The translations under genes and the position numbers were made by a program. A stretch of 64,000 bases of DNA from contig KV918935.1 of NCBI GenBank assembly GCA_002049455.2, positions 94,016-158,015 on the forward strand. Direction: 5' to 3'. Positions 50,290-60,252 of the stretch are shown here, piece after piece (position 1 is the first letter of the stretch; the number at the start of each line of letters is the position of its first letter). Under the pieces are notes generated by a model. The model made no database searches. It had not been told where the DNA came from and worked only from the letters and a program-made list of their open reading frames with translations. Source of the DNA: Porphyra umbilicalis (Eukaryota; Rhodophyta; Bangiophyceae; Bangiales; Bangiaceae).

Positions 50290-53140
50290 GTTCTCTGTGG
50301 TGATGTCGCCATGTGAGGTTCAGGAAAAGATTGAAAGGGCGGACAATGTTGGGAAGGCAAGTGAATTGGGGATGGGCAGAAGGGGCAGAGGTTAGGATCA
50401 TGTGTGACCGAGATAGTGGGAGGGGACAGGAAAACAGTAGTGGAAGAGATTCCAGTGAAGTGCGCTGGGCGTGCAGCTGGTGTGGAAGAAATCAAAGCGA
50501 CAAGGAACCTACCTGGACAGGTTGTTAATAGCAGCACCGACGGGCAATGGCAACAAAGGGCGACGCGGCGTCGTAGTGGGGACGCTTGGGCATCGAGATC
50601 GATTACGTGCACTGAAAGTGCTCGCACGCGTTTGACGCATGTCGGGCATGAAGTGTTTGGACCGCGGCTGGAGCCTGCAACGGTCTCCGTCGCTTCATTC
50701 GAGAGTCCCTAGAATGGTGCCAAAGACTGTCACGTGGCACCGAAATAGCTGTAATGTACTTCTTTTCGTGTAGGGCTACTTCCGCCAGCGAATATGCTAT
50801 GACCGCCCTTAACTGGGCGTGTCCGCCGCCGACGCGAACTTTCGTACGGGTCCGAAAATACACACACACACGCAGGTGCACACAACGTTTTGGCCATGGC
50901 TGCGACGCACACGCGGGCCAGAACGCCCTGATCACGCCCCCCAGTTTCCAACTTTGCTGCTGGCTCGACAAACCCAATAACCTTCGCTTCCAAAACAATG
51001 TGATCATGCCCACTGCCAGGCCTGCGTCAAAGCCCTTGACCAAATCATCTGGCCATTGTGGCACCTTTCATGCTGGGAGCACCCAATGTAAGCGACACGT
51101 TTGCGATGATCTCTCGTCAGTCAGACCAATGAAGACGCAAACCGCTCCATGCTCACAGGCCCCAGGGCCCGCCCCACAAACAAACTGCATATGGACTTCG
51201 CAGACGCTATATGAAAGCAACCTACAACGAAAGACACGACTGGGAACGCTCCAGAGACGCTTACGACCCGGACAAAGACGGCTAGGCGTCGCATCCGAGA
51301 TTCGTGCACGATCGTGGGTCGTTCGCTGACGTGGCCTGGCTCCTGGGACCGTTCTGGGCATCGTTGCGTAAGTGGCCGTTCCCACAACCAATAGGATCAC
51401 GTCCTTGGCTCGATTTGAAAGTATGCTGGCCGGCAGATTGACATGCTTCGCTCATTTTCACGCGTGCGCACACATTTTAGTTTTGGCCATCCTCGCAAGT
51501 ACAGCCTTGTAACTTCGGCTGGATACCTAAAAGGGCACGTGTCTCAACCTGCCCGACATGATTAACTCCTGCCATCTAAAGTATATAGAATTGAGTGGGT
51601 ATCAAGGACTTGCTCCGAGGACCGAATCGCCTGCGCATCGACCGATGCGCATCGGTTTGTCGATCTCAAGTGCAGCGAAAGCCATCGCGATGCACTGTAT
51701 GACCAATCGGAGCCCGCATCGGAAATCGGGTTTCGATGCGCTCGGACCAAATGAGGACGATGCCTGGCTGTCCCCAGCGTTGTCGAGCACGCGTCTTTTG
51801 CCTTCATCGTCGAGTTGCCCCACGCGGACGCGTTCTTTTCCCGCGTTCTGTGCACCCCCCCCCTTCAATTCCGACCGCCAGGCCACCACGTCTGAGCTCT
51901 CGCCTGCGCTTTGCGCCTTTCGACGGCCGCTCACGGTGAAGCACACCGGAGGATCCTTGTCGCGTGATTTTGGTGAGGGGAAACGGCTCGATCTTGGTCG
52001 CCGTGCGAGCTTTGTGGCATATTTTTCACATCGCTCGTGGCTGCTGACATCTTTGTCGTAGTTATCGCATCCGTCTTTTTTCCCGTGTCCCTCACTCAGA
52101 TGTGGGTGGTCTGCTGGCTGCCTCTCAGAGCAAACCCTGCAACGTCGATCTCATTCTTCAATTGAGGAATCCAGAGGTGCAACGTGTTGCACGCTGAATG
52201 GAAAACCCATTCTGGGGGCTATGTTTGGGGCCAGGCGCGATGTAGTTGGGTTGAAACAAGCCACGAGACCGTCCGAATGGGGTCATTATTGCTGGGTTTA
52301 GCCTAGCCCCATTCTGCTACATCAAACTTGAGTGAAACCGAAGAAGCGCGAAAGGATTTCCATCGGCGCTTAATGAAACGAAGCCACCGAAAATATGGCC
52401 AGAGAGCGTGTGAAGCAGTCGCGGTGAGATCGTCACGTCCCTATCAAGCGCCAGATATGCAGCTACAATCGTCGAAACCGATGACAACGTCCAAGAAAAG
52501 GGAATTTACAGAGACTATCGGGCCGACATCTGGCACGGCCACGACATAAACAGGGCACCCAAAAGATGCGACGGGCCCTGAGCACTGTGCGATCTCCTCG
52601 TGTGCAGTCTCTTCGTAGGCAATCGGATCTGTTCGGGGCACCCAAGAAGCTATAGACGGCTGGGCGGGCAATCAGGCCAACGGGCGTCGTCACTTGTGCG
52701 ATCCGCATCGTGCGGCAGGATCGTCGCAGAATGCCAACAGGTCAGATACATCGCCAGCGACACTCTCGGGAGATGATTTCAAACGGCCCAGCCTGGGGGG
52801 AGGTGTCGTGATTGGCCGAAGCAGTAAATCGAACCAATCTGTCGCCCTGGATTGCATCACTTTTGCCAAAACCTGTCCTTTTGGAATCTGGTCGACGCCA
52901 CAAAATGTCCGTTTCGGTCCCACATGCCCAATGGTCGGTGTAACCTGGCCCGCGTCACCGGATGAGATCGTGCACGAGTGGGCCACTGAAGAGGGGGCGA
53001 AGCGCTTTGCGCAATTTGTGGACACAGTGACGGCACAGAACGGATGGCCAGTCAGTCTTGTGACAAGCTCGTCATCCTTTGACGTTGGAACGACCCCCGC
53101 GCTAACGCCCTCTCTGTCTCTGGAAGCGTGACGGCAGACA
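50290..53140. other. unannotated region
   Basis: Mixed composition with no clear gene. A 145-codon plus-strand frame at 52694-53131 (FAKTCPFGIWSTPQNVRFGP segment) has a protein-like composition but no recognised domain and an antisense frame of similar length, so it is noted without a call. Confidence 0.35.
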
Positions 53141-53149
53141 GCGCCGCGA

Positions 53150-53320
53150 CTCGTCAGGGGCCGCCTCGCGGCCTCTCAGCTCTTCGAAGAATGTTGCGCG
53201 GTCCCTCAGGCGTCCGACGTGGCCCTCACGGCCCCTCAGCCGTCCGATGGGGGCCGCGCGGCCTCTCAGCCGTCCGACCTGGCCCGCGCGGCCCCCCAGC
53301 CGTCCTACGTGGGTGGCGTG
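53150..53320. repeat. 30-bp minisatellite, about five copies
   Basis: Unit CGGCC(C/T)CTCAGCCGTCCGA plus GG(C/G)CCGCG-like end, 30 bp. It translates on the minus strand as GRLRGRAxxV decapeptides. Confidence 0.8.
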
Positions 53321-53696
53321 CATGCGTGCGGTTCCCGCCTTCAAATGGGTCGGCGTGAACAGGCTGTGGTGGCGAGTCCCAGTGGCTCGTCCCTCCGGAT
53401 CGGCCCAGATTGTGTTGCGCGGTCAGTGGGGCGCTGTGGAAGTGCTCCACGTGTGTCGACCGCCTGCCTGCGCGCTGGTCGGTCCCCGTAGGTGTCATTT
53501 TTTCGTGTGCCTGGGCCCCTGCGAAGCGGGCCCGGCTGAGGGCTGGGCGCTTCCACGCCGTCGGACGGCAGGTGCGAGTAGGCGTGACGCGGCGACGCGC
53601 CTCCTTCCTGTAGCACGCACGCCGACGTGCTCTGTCGCCTGCTTCTCTTTCACCCTCGCGCGCGGTGTGCGGTCCCGCCCTCACTCACCCTTCCCG

Positions 53697-54114
53697 TGTT
53701 GGACTGTGACGCTAGTCGCCGACTCCACTGGCGGTTCGCGGATGGATGATGGTCGGTGACTCTTATGGTACCCCACATGGTACATTTGCAAGACGTGGTC
53801 AAGTTGCACACATTCGGGTTGGGTCATCTTGGAGTGTTACTTTTGACATGTTTCAGATTTGATCTTCGCTTTGCTATCGTGGCTTTTGATTTGGTGAGTG
53901 ATTCGACTTGCTGCGAGGGCGTGGGCGTCTGTGTGGGCGCGAGAGGAGGGAGCACTTGGCCTGGTGGGGACTATTTGAGAGGTGCTCTCGGTTGGGAGAG
54001 GCGGGCGAACCTTCGGACAACCAACAAAGCACGTTTGCACACACACACACAAGCTCAAGCCACTCAACCACTTCACCGTGGTCCCCCAACTCCTATCCCC
54101 ACTGCGTTTCAACA
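53697..54114 (+). repeat. 5' LTR of the plus-strand copia element
   Basis: Starts TGTTGGACTGTGAC and ends GCGTTTCAACA. The TGTTG/CAACA ends are inverted. The first 112 bp match 58238-58349; the last 100 bp match the complement of the solo LTR at 41609. Confidence 0.92.
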
Positions 54115-54136
54115 GAATATCGGCCCAGAGCCGGGG
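54115..54136 (+). other. candidate primer-binding site
   Basis: GAATATCGGCCCAGAGCC directly follows the 5' LTR. It resembles the (T)GGTATCAGAGCC site complementary to initiator tRNA-Met used by many copia elements, with several mismatches. Confidence 0.5.
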
Positions 54137-54275
54137 CTGTGACAAAAGCATGGTGTGCCGGCTGGTGTCGCGGCGGTCGCGGCAAGTGCGAAGAGGACGA
54201 GGTCAAGGTGGTTCAAGGACGTGACGGTCAAGGCGCACGGCGCGGCAAGGTCGGGCGCTACAGCAAGACGACATC

Positions 54276-57200
54276 ATGGATGGAGGCGCTGGCGGCATGG
54301 GCGGCATCAAGATCGACAAGTTGACGGAGACGAACTTCTACGAGTGGCGTCAGCGCATTAAGATGGTCCTCGCGCTGCGCGACCTGGACGATACGCTTGA
54401 CGAAGACAGCAAGCCGACGGACGCGGAGACCTGCGAGTTGGAGGTGTGGAAGCGTCGAGATACGAAGGCGAGCGCCATCATCGGGCTCACTCTTGGGTCT
54501 GAGCAGCTCGAGCACGTGTCGGGCTGCAAGACGACGGCGGAAATGTGGTCGATGCTGCAAGGTGTCTTCCAGCGCAAGAGTTTGATGAACAAGATGAAGG
54601 CGCGACGCGAGCTCTACACCGTCGAAATGACCGTCGGCGAGGGCATGCTGGGCTACATCAACCGCGTGCGCAACCTCGGCAAAAACCTCAAGTCCATGGG
54701 CGGCGAGGTGACGGAGATGGACGTTGCCATGAGCGTCCTCAACCGACTGACGTCCAAGTACGAGAACCTGCTGGTAGCTCTCGACGCCAAGGGCAAGGAC
54801 GAGCTGAGCCTCGACTTCGTCAAGAGCCGCTTGCGTCAGGAGGAGCGGCGGCAGGCGGACAAGTCGCCGGCGACGAAGCGCATTGGCGACATGGCACTCG
54901 TCGGCGCCAACTATCGAGGTCAAGGCCGCCGTGGTGACCTCTCCAATATCGAGTGCTTCTACTGCCATACGTTTGGGCACATCTCTCGCGATTGCCCAGA
55001 GCTCAAGGCCAAGAAGCAGAGACAGGACAAGGTGGCCGCGTTTGCGGCTGACGATGGTAGCGACAGCGACGACGCCATCTGTCTAGTGGGCAATTCAGCT
55101 GAAACCGATGACATCACCAAGTCGTGGCTTGTCGACTCTGCGGCGTCTGCACACATGTGCTGGATGCGCGGGTGCTTCGAAGACTGCCATACGACCACGG
55201 GACGGAGCGTCACGTTGGGTGAGAAGGGGTCCGTAGCCACGGCGGGCGTCAGAACCGTCGTGCTCAAAGTCATCGTTCACGGCAAGACGCGCAAGATCAT
55301 GTTGGAGAAGGTACTCCATGTTCCTACAATGGGCTTCAACCTCATGTCGGTCGGCATGATGGAGGAGCGTGGGGCGGAAGTGTCATTCAAGGGCGGTAAG
55401 ACGATCATCAAGATGAACGAGAAGACTGCTGCGTGCGGCACTCGTAAGATCGGGCTCTACCACCTGGACATGGCCCCACTGTTGGATATTGCTGCGGTGG
55501 CCTCCCTTCAGCTCTGGCATGAGCGCCTTGGGCACGTCAACGTGGCTGGCGTTAAGCGGTTGATGAAGAAAAAGGACATCAATGGACTCAAGTGCTCTTC
55601 CATGGCGTTCAAGGACGTCTGCGAGCCGTGCGTGTATGGGAAGGCGGCTATGACGCCTATGCCCAGTGCAGGAGGAGGTCGAGTGACCGAGCGCCTGCAG
55701 CTTGTGCACTCGGACCTGGGCGGGCCGATTTCGGAGCCGTCGCGTGGCGGTGCGCTCTACTTCGGCACCTTCACGGACAACTTCTCCCGCTGAACCGACG
55801 TGGTCTTCCTGCAGAAGAAGAGCGATCTTCTCTCTGTGTACAAGAAGTGGCTGACTAAGGCCCAGCTGCCCACTGGAACAAAGACCAAGATCCTGCGATC
55901 CGACAATGGCGGCGAGTACGTGTCGAAGGCATTCAAGGCTCTTCACGATGAGAACGGCACGACGCACCAGACCACGGTGCCCGACACGCAGCAGCAGTAC
56001 GGAGCTTCTGAGCGGCTCAACCGAGTTCTCGTGGAGATTGCTCGCACCATGATACGACACAAGGACGTCGATCAGGAATTTTGGGCGGCTGCCATCAAGA
56101 CGGCGGTGTACATCAAAAACCGCGTCAACAGCCGGGCGCTTCCCGTCGGCAAGACGCCTTTTGAGCTGTGGACCGGGAATAAGCCCAACGTCAGCCACGT
56201 GCGGGTGTTTGGGTCGACATGCTGGGTGGTGCTGCACAAGATTCACATCGAAGGCAAGTTTGGCGACACGGCGGCGAAGGGCGTCTTCTCAAGCTATCCC
56301 GACGGCAGCTGGGCTTACGAGTACGTCCTCGACAACGGCAAGGTCGGCAATGCACGAAGCGTTTTGTTCGCCGAGACGAACGTAAGCGAGGTCGCAAACG
56401 TTGCGGAGGAGCTTCCCGAAGACGAAGTTGTCAAAGTAGAGACGGGCTTGCGTTCTGCAAGCGACGGCGAAGACGTAGATGCTGACAACGACGACAAGGA
56501 TTAGAAGCAAGACGATGGATCTAGCAAGTCCGCGGACGACAGTCAAGGTATTGGCGGCTCTCAAGACACGCTGCGTCGGAGCGGCAGAGCGCGGCGACTA
56601 CCTGTCAAGTACTGGCGCCCGGTGAGCCTGGCTGCTCACGAGGCGCCCACGACGTACGTGCAGGCCGTTCAAGGGAAAGAATCGGCTAAGTGGTAGATTG
56701 CCATGGACGAGGAGATGGAGGCCATCCGCAAGAACAAGACTTGGCGCTTGACGGATCACCCGGAAAGTAGACGCGTGCTGAAGGGAAAGTGGGTTTACAA
56801 GGTCAAGAACGAAGTTGACAACAACGGGAACAACACGTCGCGGCACAAGGCGGGCCTGTGCTTCATGGGGAACCGGCAGATCAAGGGGCTCGACTTCAAC
56901 GAGACGTTCGCGCCGGTGGCCAAGTTCACCACCATTCGATGCATCCTGGCGATGACGGCGGCGAACGGGGGGGAGCTACATCAGATGGACGTCAAGACGG
57001 CATTTCTCAATGGCGACCTTGCCGAGGAGATCTACATGGAGCAGCCAAACGGCCATGTCGATCCGACGTATCCTGACAAGGTGTGTCGTCTCCTCCAAGC
57101 GCTGTATGGGCTGAAGCAAGCCCCCAAGATGTGGTACGCCAATCTCGAAGACTTCCTCAAGTCGCAGGGGTTTGACAACATTGACCCGGGTGCATACCTC

Positions 57201-58202
57201 TACCTCCTTATGGATGACGGCGAAATCATCATCGTCCAGGTGTACGTCGACGATCTTCTTTTGGTGGCATCAAGCCTGGCGGCGATCTACAAGATTGAGG
57301 ACGCTCTGCACAAGCGTTTTGAGATGAAACACCTGGGCGAGGCGAAGGTCATCCTCGGGCTAGAGATTAGGCGTGACAAGGCGTTGGGCACCCTCAAGGT
57401 GTCGCAGTTCAAGTACGCGGGGCAAGTGCTGGAGAAGTTCGGGATGGCGGAGTGCAACCCGATCGGAACGCCACTGGAGGTGGGCCTGCAGCTGGTCAAG
57501 GCCGACGAAAGCGACGGCGCGCTGCCCTACCGCGAAGCCGTCGGCAGTCTCATGTACCAGATGGTCGGGACGCGTCCTGACCTTGCCTTCGCCATCTGGA
57601 AGCTGAGTCGGTTTGTGTCGTGCTACGGCAAGGAGCATTGGGCGGCGATCAAGCGCGTTCTACGGTGTGTCAAGGGTTCGATGGACAAGGGGCTGGTCTT
57701 CGACAAGAACTCTTCCTGTGTTCTACAACGCTATAGTGAGGCCGACTGGGCGGGTGACCACGAGACGCGACGGTCTACGACGGGCTACACCTTCATCTTT
57801 AGCGGAGCAGCCGTCAGCTGGGGTTCTAAGTTGCAGAAGACGTTGGCGCTGTCGACGATGGAAGCTGAGTACATGGCTCTATGTGAGGCCAGCAAGGAAG
57901 CTGTTTGGCTCAACAAGCTCGTGCAAAGCGTGGCATCTCAAGGGCTGCGAACAGCGATCTCTTGCGGGCCGATCAACATCAAGGTCGACAACAGCGGGTG
58001 CATTGACTTCTCCAAGAAGCCCGTCGAGCACAAGCACACCAAGCACATCAAAATTCGATACCACTTCTTGCGCGAGCCCATCACGACGGACAAGGTGACA
58101 CTGGAGCAATGTGCAACTGACGACATGGTGACGGACCCGATGACGAAGGAGCTCGGCAAGACCAAGAACGACAGGCATGTCGAGGCCATGGGGCTTTGCT
58201 GA
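54276..58202 (+). pseudogene. copia gag-pol polyprotein with three in-frame stops
   Basis: ATG at 54276. The gag domain (TETNFYEWRQRIKMVLALRD) is followed by the zinc knuckle CFYCHTFGHISRDC, protease WLVDSAASAHMC, the pre-integrase HHCC module (LWHERLGHVNV, CEPCVYGK) and integrase with HSDLGGP, RSDNGGEY and ASERLNR (D, D, E present). RT has NKTWRLTDHP, FNETFAPV, QMDVKTAFLNGDL and YVDD at 57243-57254. RNase H has ADWAGD, STMEAEY and VDNSG. One phase is open throughout except TGA 55791-55793, TAG 56502-56504 and TAG 56694-56696. At these places the family usually has Arg or Gln codons, so C-to-T changes explain them. Catalytic residues all remain; the copy is silenced only by these stops. Confidence 0.92.
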
Positions 58203-58221
58203 ATACAACAAACACCGCGGC

Positions 58222-58237
58222 AACAAGCAAGAAGGAG
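58222..58237 (+). other. polypurine tract of the copia element
   Basis: AACAAGCAAGAAGGAG lies directly before the 3' LTR start TGTTGG. Confidence 0.7.
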
Positions 58238-58349
58238 TGTTGGACTGTGATGCTCGTCGCGGACTCCACTGGCGGTTCGTGGATGGATGATGGTCGGTGA
58301 CCCTTATGGTACCCCACATGGTACATTTGCAAAATGTGGTCAAGTTGCA
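58238..58349 (+). repeat. truncated 3' LTR (112 of 418 bp)
   Basis: Matches 53697 onward through CAAGTTGCA and then breaks into unrelated GC-rich sequence at 58350. The loss removes the U5 end and any target duplication. Confidence 0.88.
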
Positions 58350-58594
58350 GGCGCGCCTGCCATCCCGCCCTGACTCCCGCCCCCCTCCATTGGGGCGGCG
58401 GGACAATCGACCGCTTTTGGATGGCGGCCAGCCTCCCGTACAAGAGCGCCGCGTTCGTGCACGGCTAGACGACGGGCGCGACGGCCATCCGCTCTCACCT
58501 GGCGCACGGCGGCTTGCGCACCCGCACGAGGGTCGTGACAACCCCTGTTGGCCAAGCCCTCCGCGAGGGCCGGCGGGTCCCCCACAAGACCTCC
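58350..58594. other. left flank of the solo gypsy LTR
   Basis: GC-rich. The last 48 bp are a unit of the same minisatellite that continues at 59404, so this piece was once contiguous with it. Confidence 0.6.
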
Positions 58595-59403
58595 TGTGAC
58601 AACACGCTCAGCCCACCCCACCCAGTTGATGGGAGGGCGAGCTAAACCGTGTCGCCGGGTAGTCCTGTCGGGGAATACCCGCCCCGGAAGGAAACCCCGA
58701 AGAGCACACACGCACGGAGTCGACCGGGGGAAGGCGCCCCGAGCGGCAAACACGAGTTGTGTGACCGGAAGTTTACTTGCCCGCGTCGAAGGCCTCGAGG
58801 CGACACTCACGCCTCGCCCTCATATCCCGTCCGTTCCCCTCGGACCCTCGGAAAACCCTCCTCAGGCGCTCTCAAAGGACCTTCGGAAAACCCTCCTCAG
58901 ACACCCTCAAGGGACCCTGGAAAAACCCTCCTCAGATACCCACAAAGGACCCTCGGAAAACCCTCCCCTCCGGGCCCATGGGGCCAGTCTCAGCGGAGGA
59001 CGGCCGAAGCTTCGAATACCGCCTTGAGAAGAGGCGGGGGAAGGGTGCTACGTGACACCCTTGTGGCGCCCCGGGGTGAGGAGCGCGAAGTAATATCAGT
59101 CAATAAACCAAGTCGAAATTACATAAAATTAGGCCCTTAACTGGGGGCCCACCCGGGGAGTTACTAGTCCCAGGGACGTCTCGAGATCGCGGTTATGGTT
59201 GGTGAGCCACGGGGTGATCACAAGTGGATCGCCACCGGAACGACTCAAAAGATGCGGAACTTATGCATATTTGCCCTGAACGGGTTTGACGGTGGTCGGG
59301 ATTTGTAGTGGATCCTGACCGACCGGTTTTCCGGATCGGGTATCCCTCTCTTGACTGGAAGAGGGTCCCGTGCCGACGCCTGACAAGCAGGAATGCTGTC
59401 ACA
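58595..59403 (-). mobile_element. solo gypsy LTR (809 bp), minus orientation
   Basis: Plus strand starts TGTGACAACACG and ends GCTGTCACA. It is the reverse complement of the LTR at 5914-6571, diverged. It contains four copies of a 35-bp unit (GGACC starts at 58842, 58877, 58912 and 58947). Flanks are CCTCC (58590-58594) and CGCCC (59404-59408), a likely 5-bp duplication with two changes. The 48-bp minisatellite resumes in phase after it. No internal sequence remains. Confidence 0.85.
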
Positions 59404-59617
59404 CGCCCCTCGGTGAAGCCCCCCTCGCGGGCCGGCGGGTCCCCCACAAGGCCTCCCTCGGTGGGGCCCCCCTCGCGGGCCGGCGGGTCCCCGACAAGGC
59501 CCCCCTCGGTGGAGCCCCCCTCGCGGGCCGGCGGGTCCTCCAAAAGGCCCCCCTGGGTGGAGCCCCCCTCGCGGGCCGGCGGGTCCCCCACGATGTCCTC
59601 CCCGGTGGAGCTCTCCT
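59404..59617. repeat. 48-bp minisatellite, 4-5 copies
   Basis: The CTCGCGGGCCGGCGGGTCC core recurs with its TCGCGG at 59425, 59473, 59521 and 59569, exactly 48 bp apart. On the minus strand it encodes the 16-residue repeat GDPPAREGGSTEGGLV. Confidence 0.88.
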
Positions 59618-59897
59618 CGACGGCCGTTGGACGACCATCGGTGCCCGTACGGCGGCCACCCCCCCTGTGACGGTCCCATCTCTGGGCACCCCCCACCAAG
59701 CACGTGGGCTCCCGCCTGGCGGCCGCCGTCCATCTCTCCGACGCTCTGGAGCGGCGCGTCACCCGCCAATCCGCACGGCGGGCACGCCTAAGAGTGGGCG
59801 CTGACGCCCGGCCAACAGCCGAGCACATCCTCGCCGTTGATCTTGTTGCCCGCGCCGACGCCGCCGTTGCCGCAGCAAACGCCGGCGGAGGCGGCAC
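59410..59897 (-). CDS. possible repeat protein interrupted by the solo LTR
   Basis: The minus-strand frame from about 59897 has an Ala/Arg-rich start, then the 16-residue repeats, and runs into the solo LTR. Beyond the LTR (58594 leftwards) the same repeat reading (VGDPPALAEGL) continues. This would fit a gene with a coding minisatellite broken by the LTR, but GC bias makes the frame weak evidence. No domain recognised. Confidence 0.25.
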
Positions 59898-60252
59898 GGC
59901 AACCGCTGTTTGTCATCGGCGGCAACCAAGTAGTCCCGCCCCACTAGCAGACGACGCAGGCGGCGGCGCCCCAACCATTTTACGCACTCGGCGGGGGCGA
60001 AGCCCCGCCCCCGCAGCAAACGACGCAGACGGCGGCGCCCAAACCACTGTACGTACTCGTCGGGAGCCAAGCCCTGCCCCAGCAGCAGACTCCGCCGGAG
60101 GCGGTGCCCCAACAACTGTACGTCATCGGCGATAGCCAAGCCCCGCCCCCGTCGTCGTATATTCTGGTGCCTGCTCGCGCCCAGCCTCCCCACCAAGGTC
60201 TCCTTCACCCCCCCTCGCCGTACCGGCAGTTAATTACAACGTGCCGAAGTCG
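59618..60252. other. GC-rich region upstream of the Myb-like gene
   Basis: Includes a diverged ~60-bp tandem repeat at about 59930-60130 (GACGCAGGCGGCGGCGCCCCAA-like words near 59954, 60020 and 60087). No gene called. Confidence 0.45.

Larger units (their letters stand above)
53697..58349 (+). mobile_element. Ty1/copia retrotransposon, near complete, 3' LTR truncated
   Basis: A 418-bp 5' LTR (TGTTGG..CAACA), a leader, one gag-pol frame from 54276 to 58202, a purine-rich tract and the first 112 bp of the 3' LTR. Domain order gag, zinc knuckle, protease, integrase, RT, RNase H is that of Ty1/copia. The single frame has three in-frame stops and no frameshift. The two LTR segments differ at several sites over 112 bp, so the insertion is not new. 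Confidence 0.93.
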
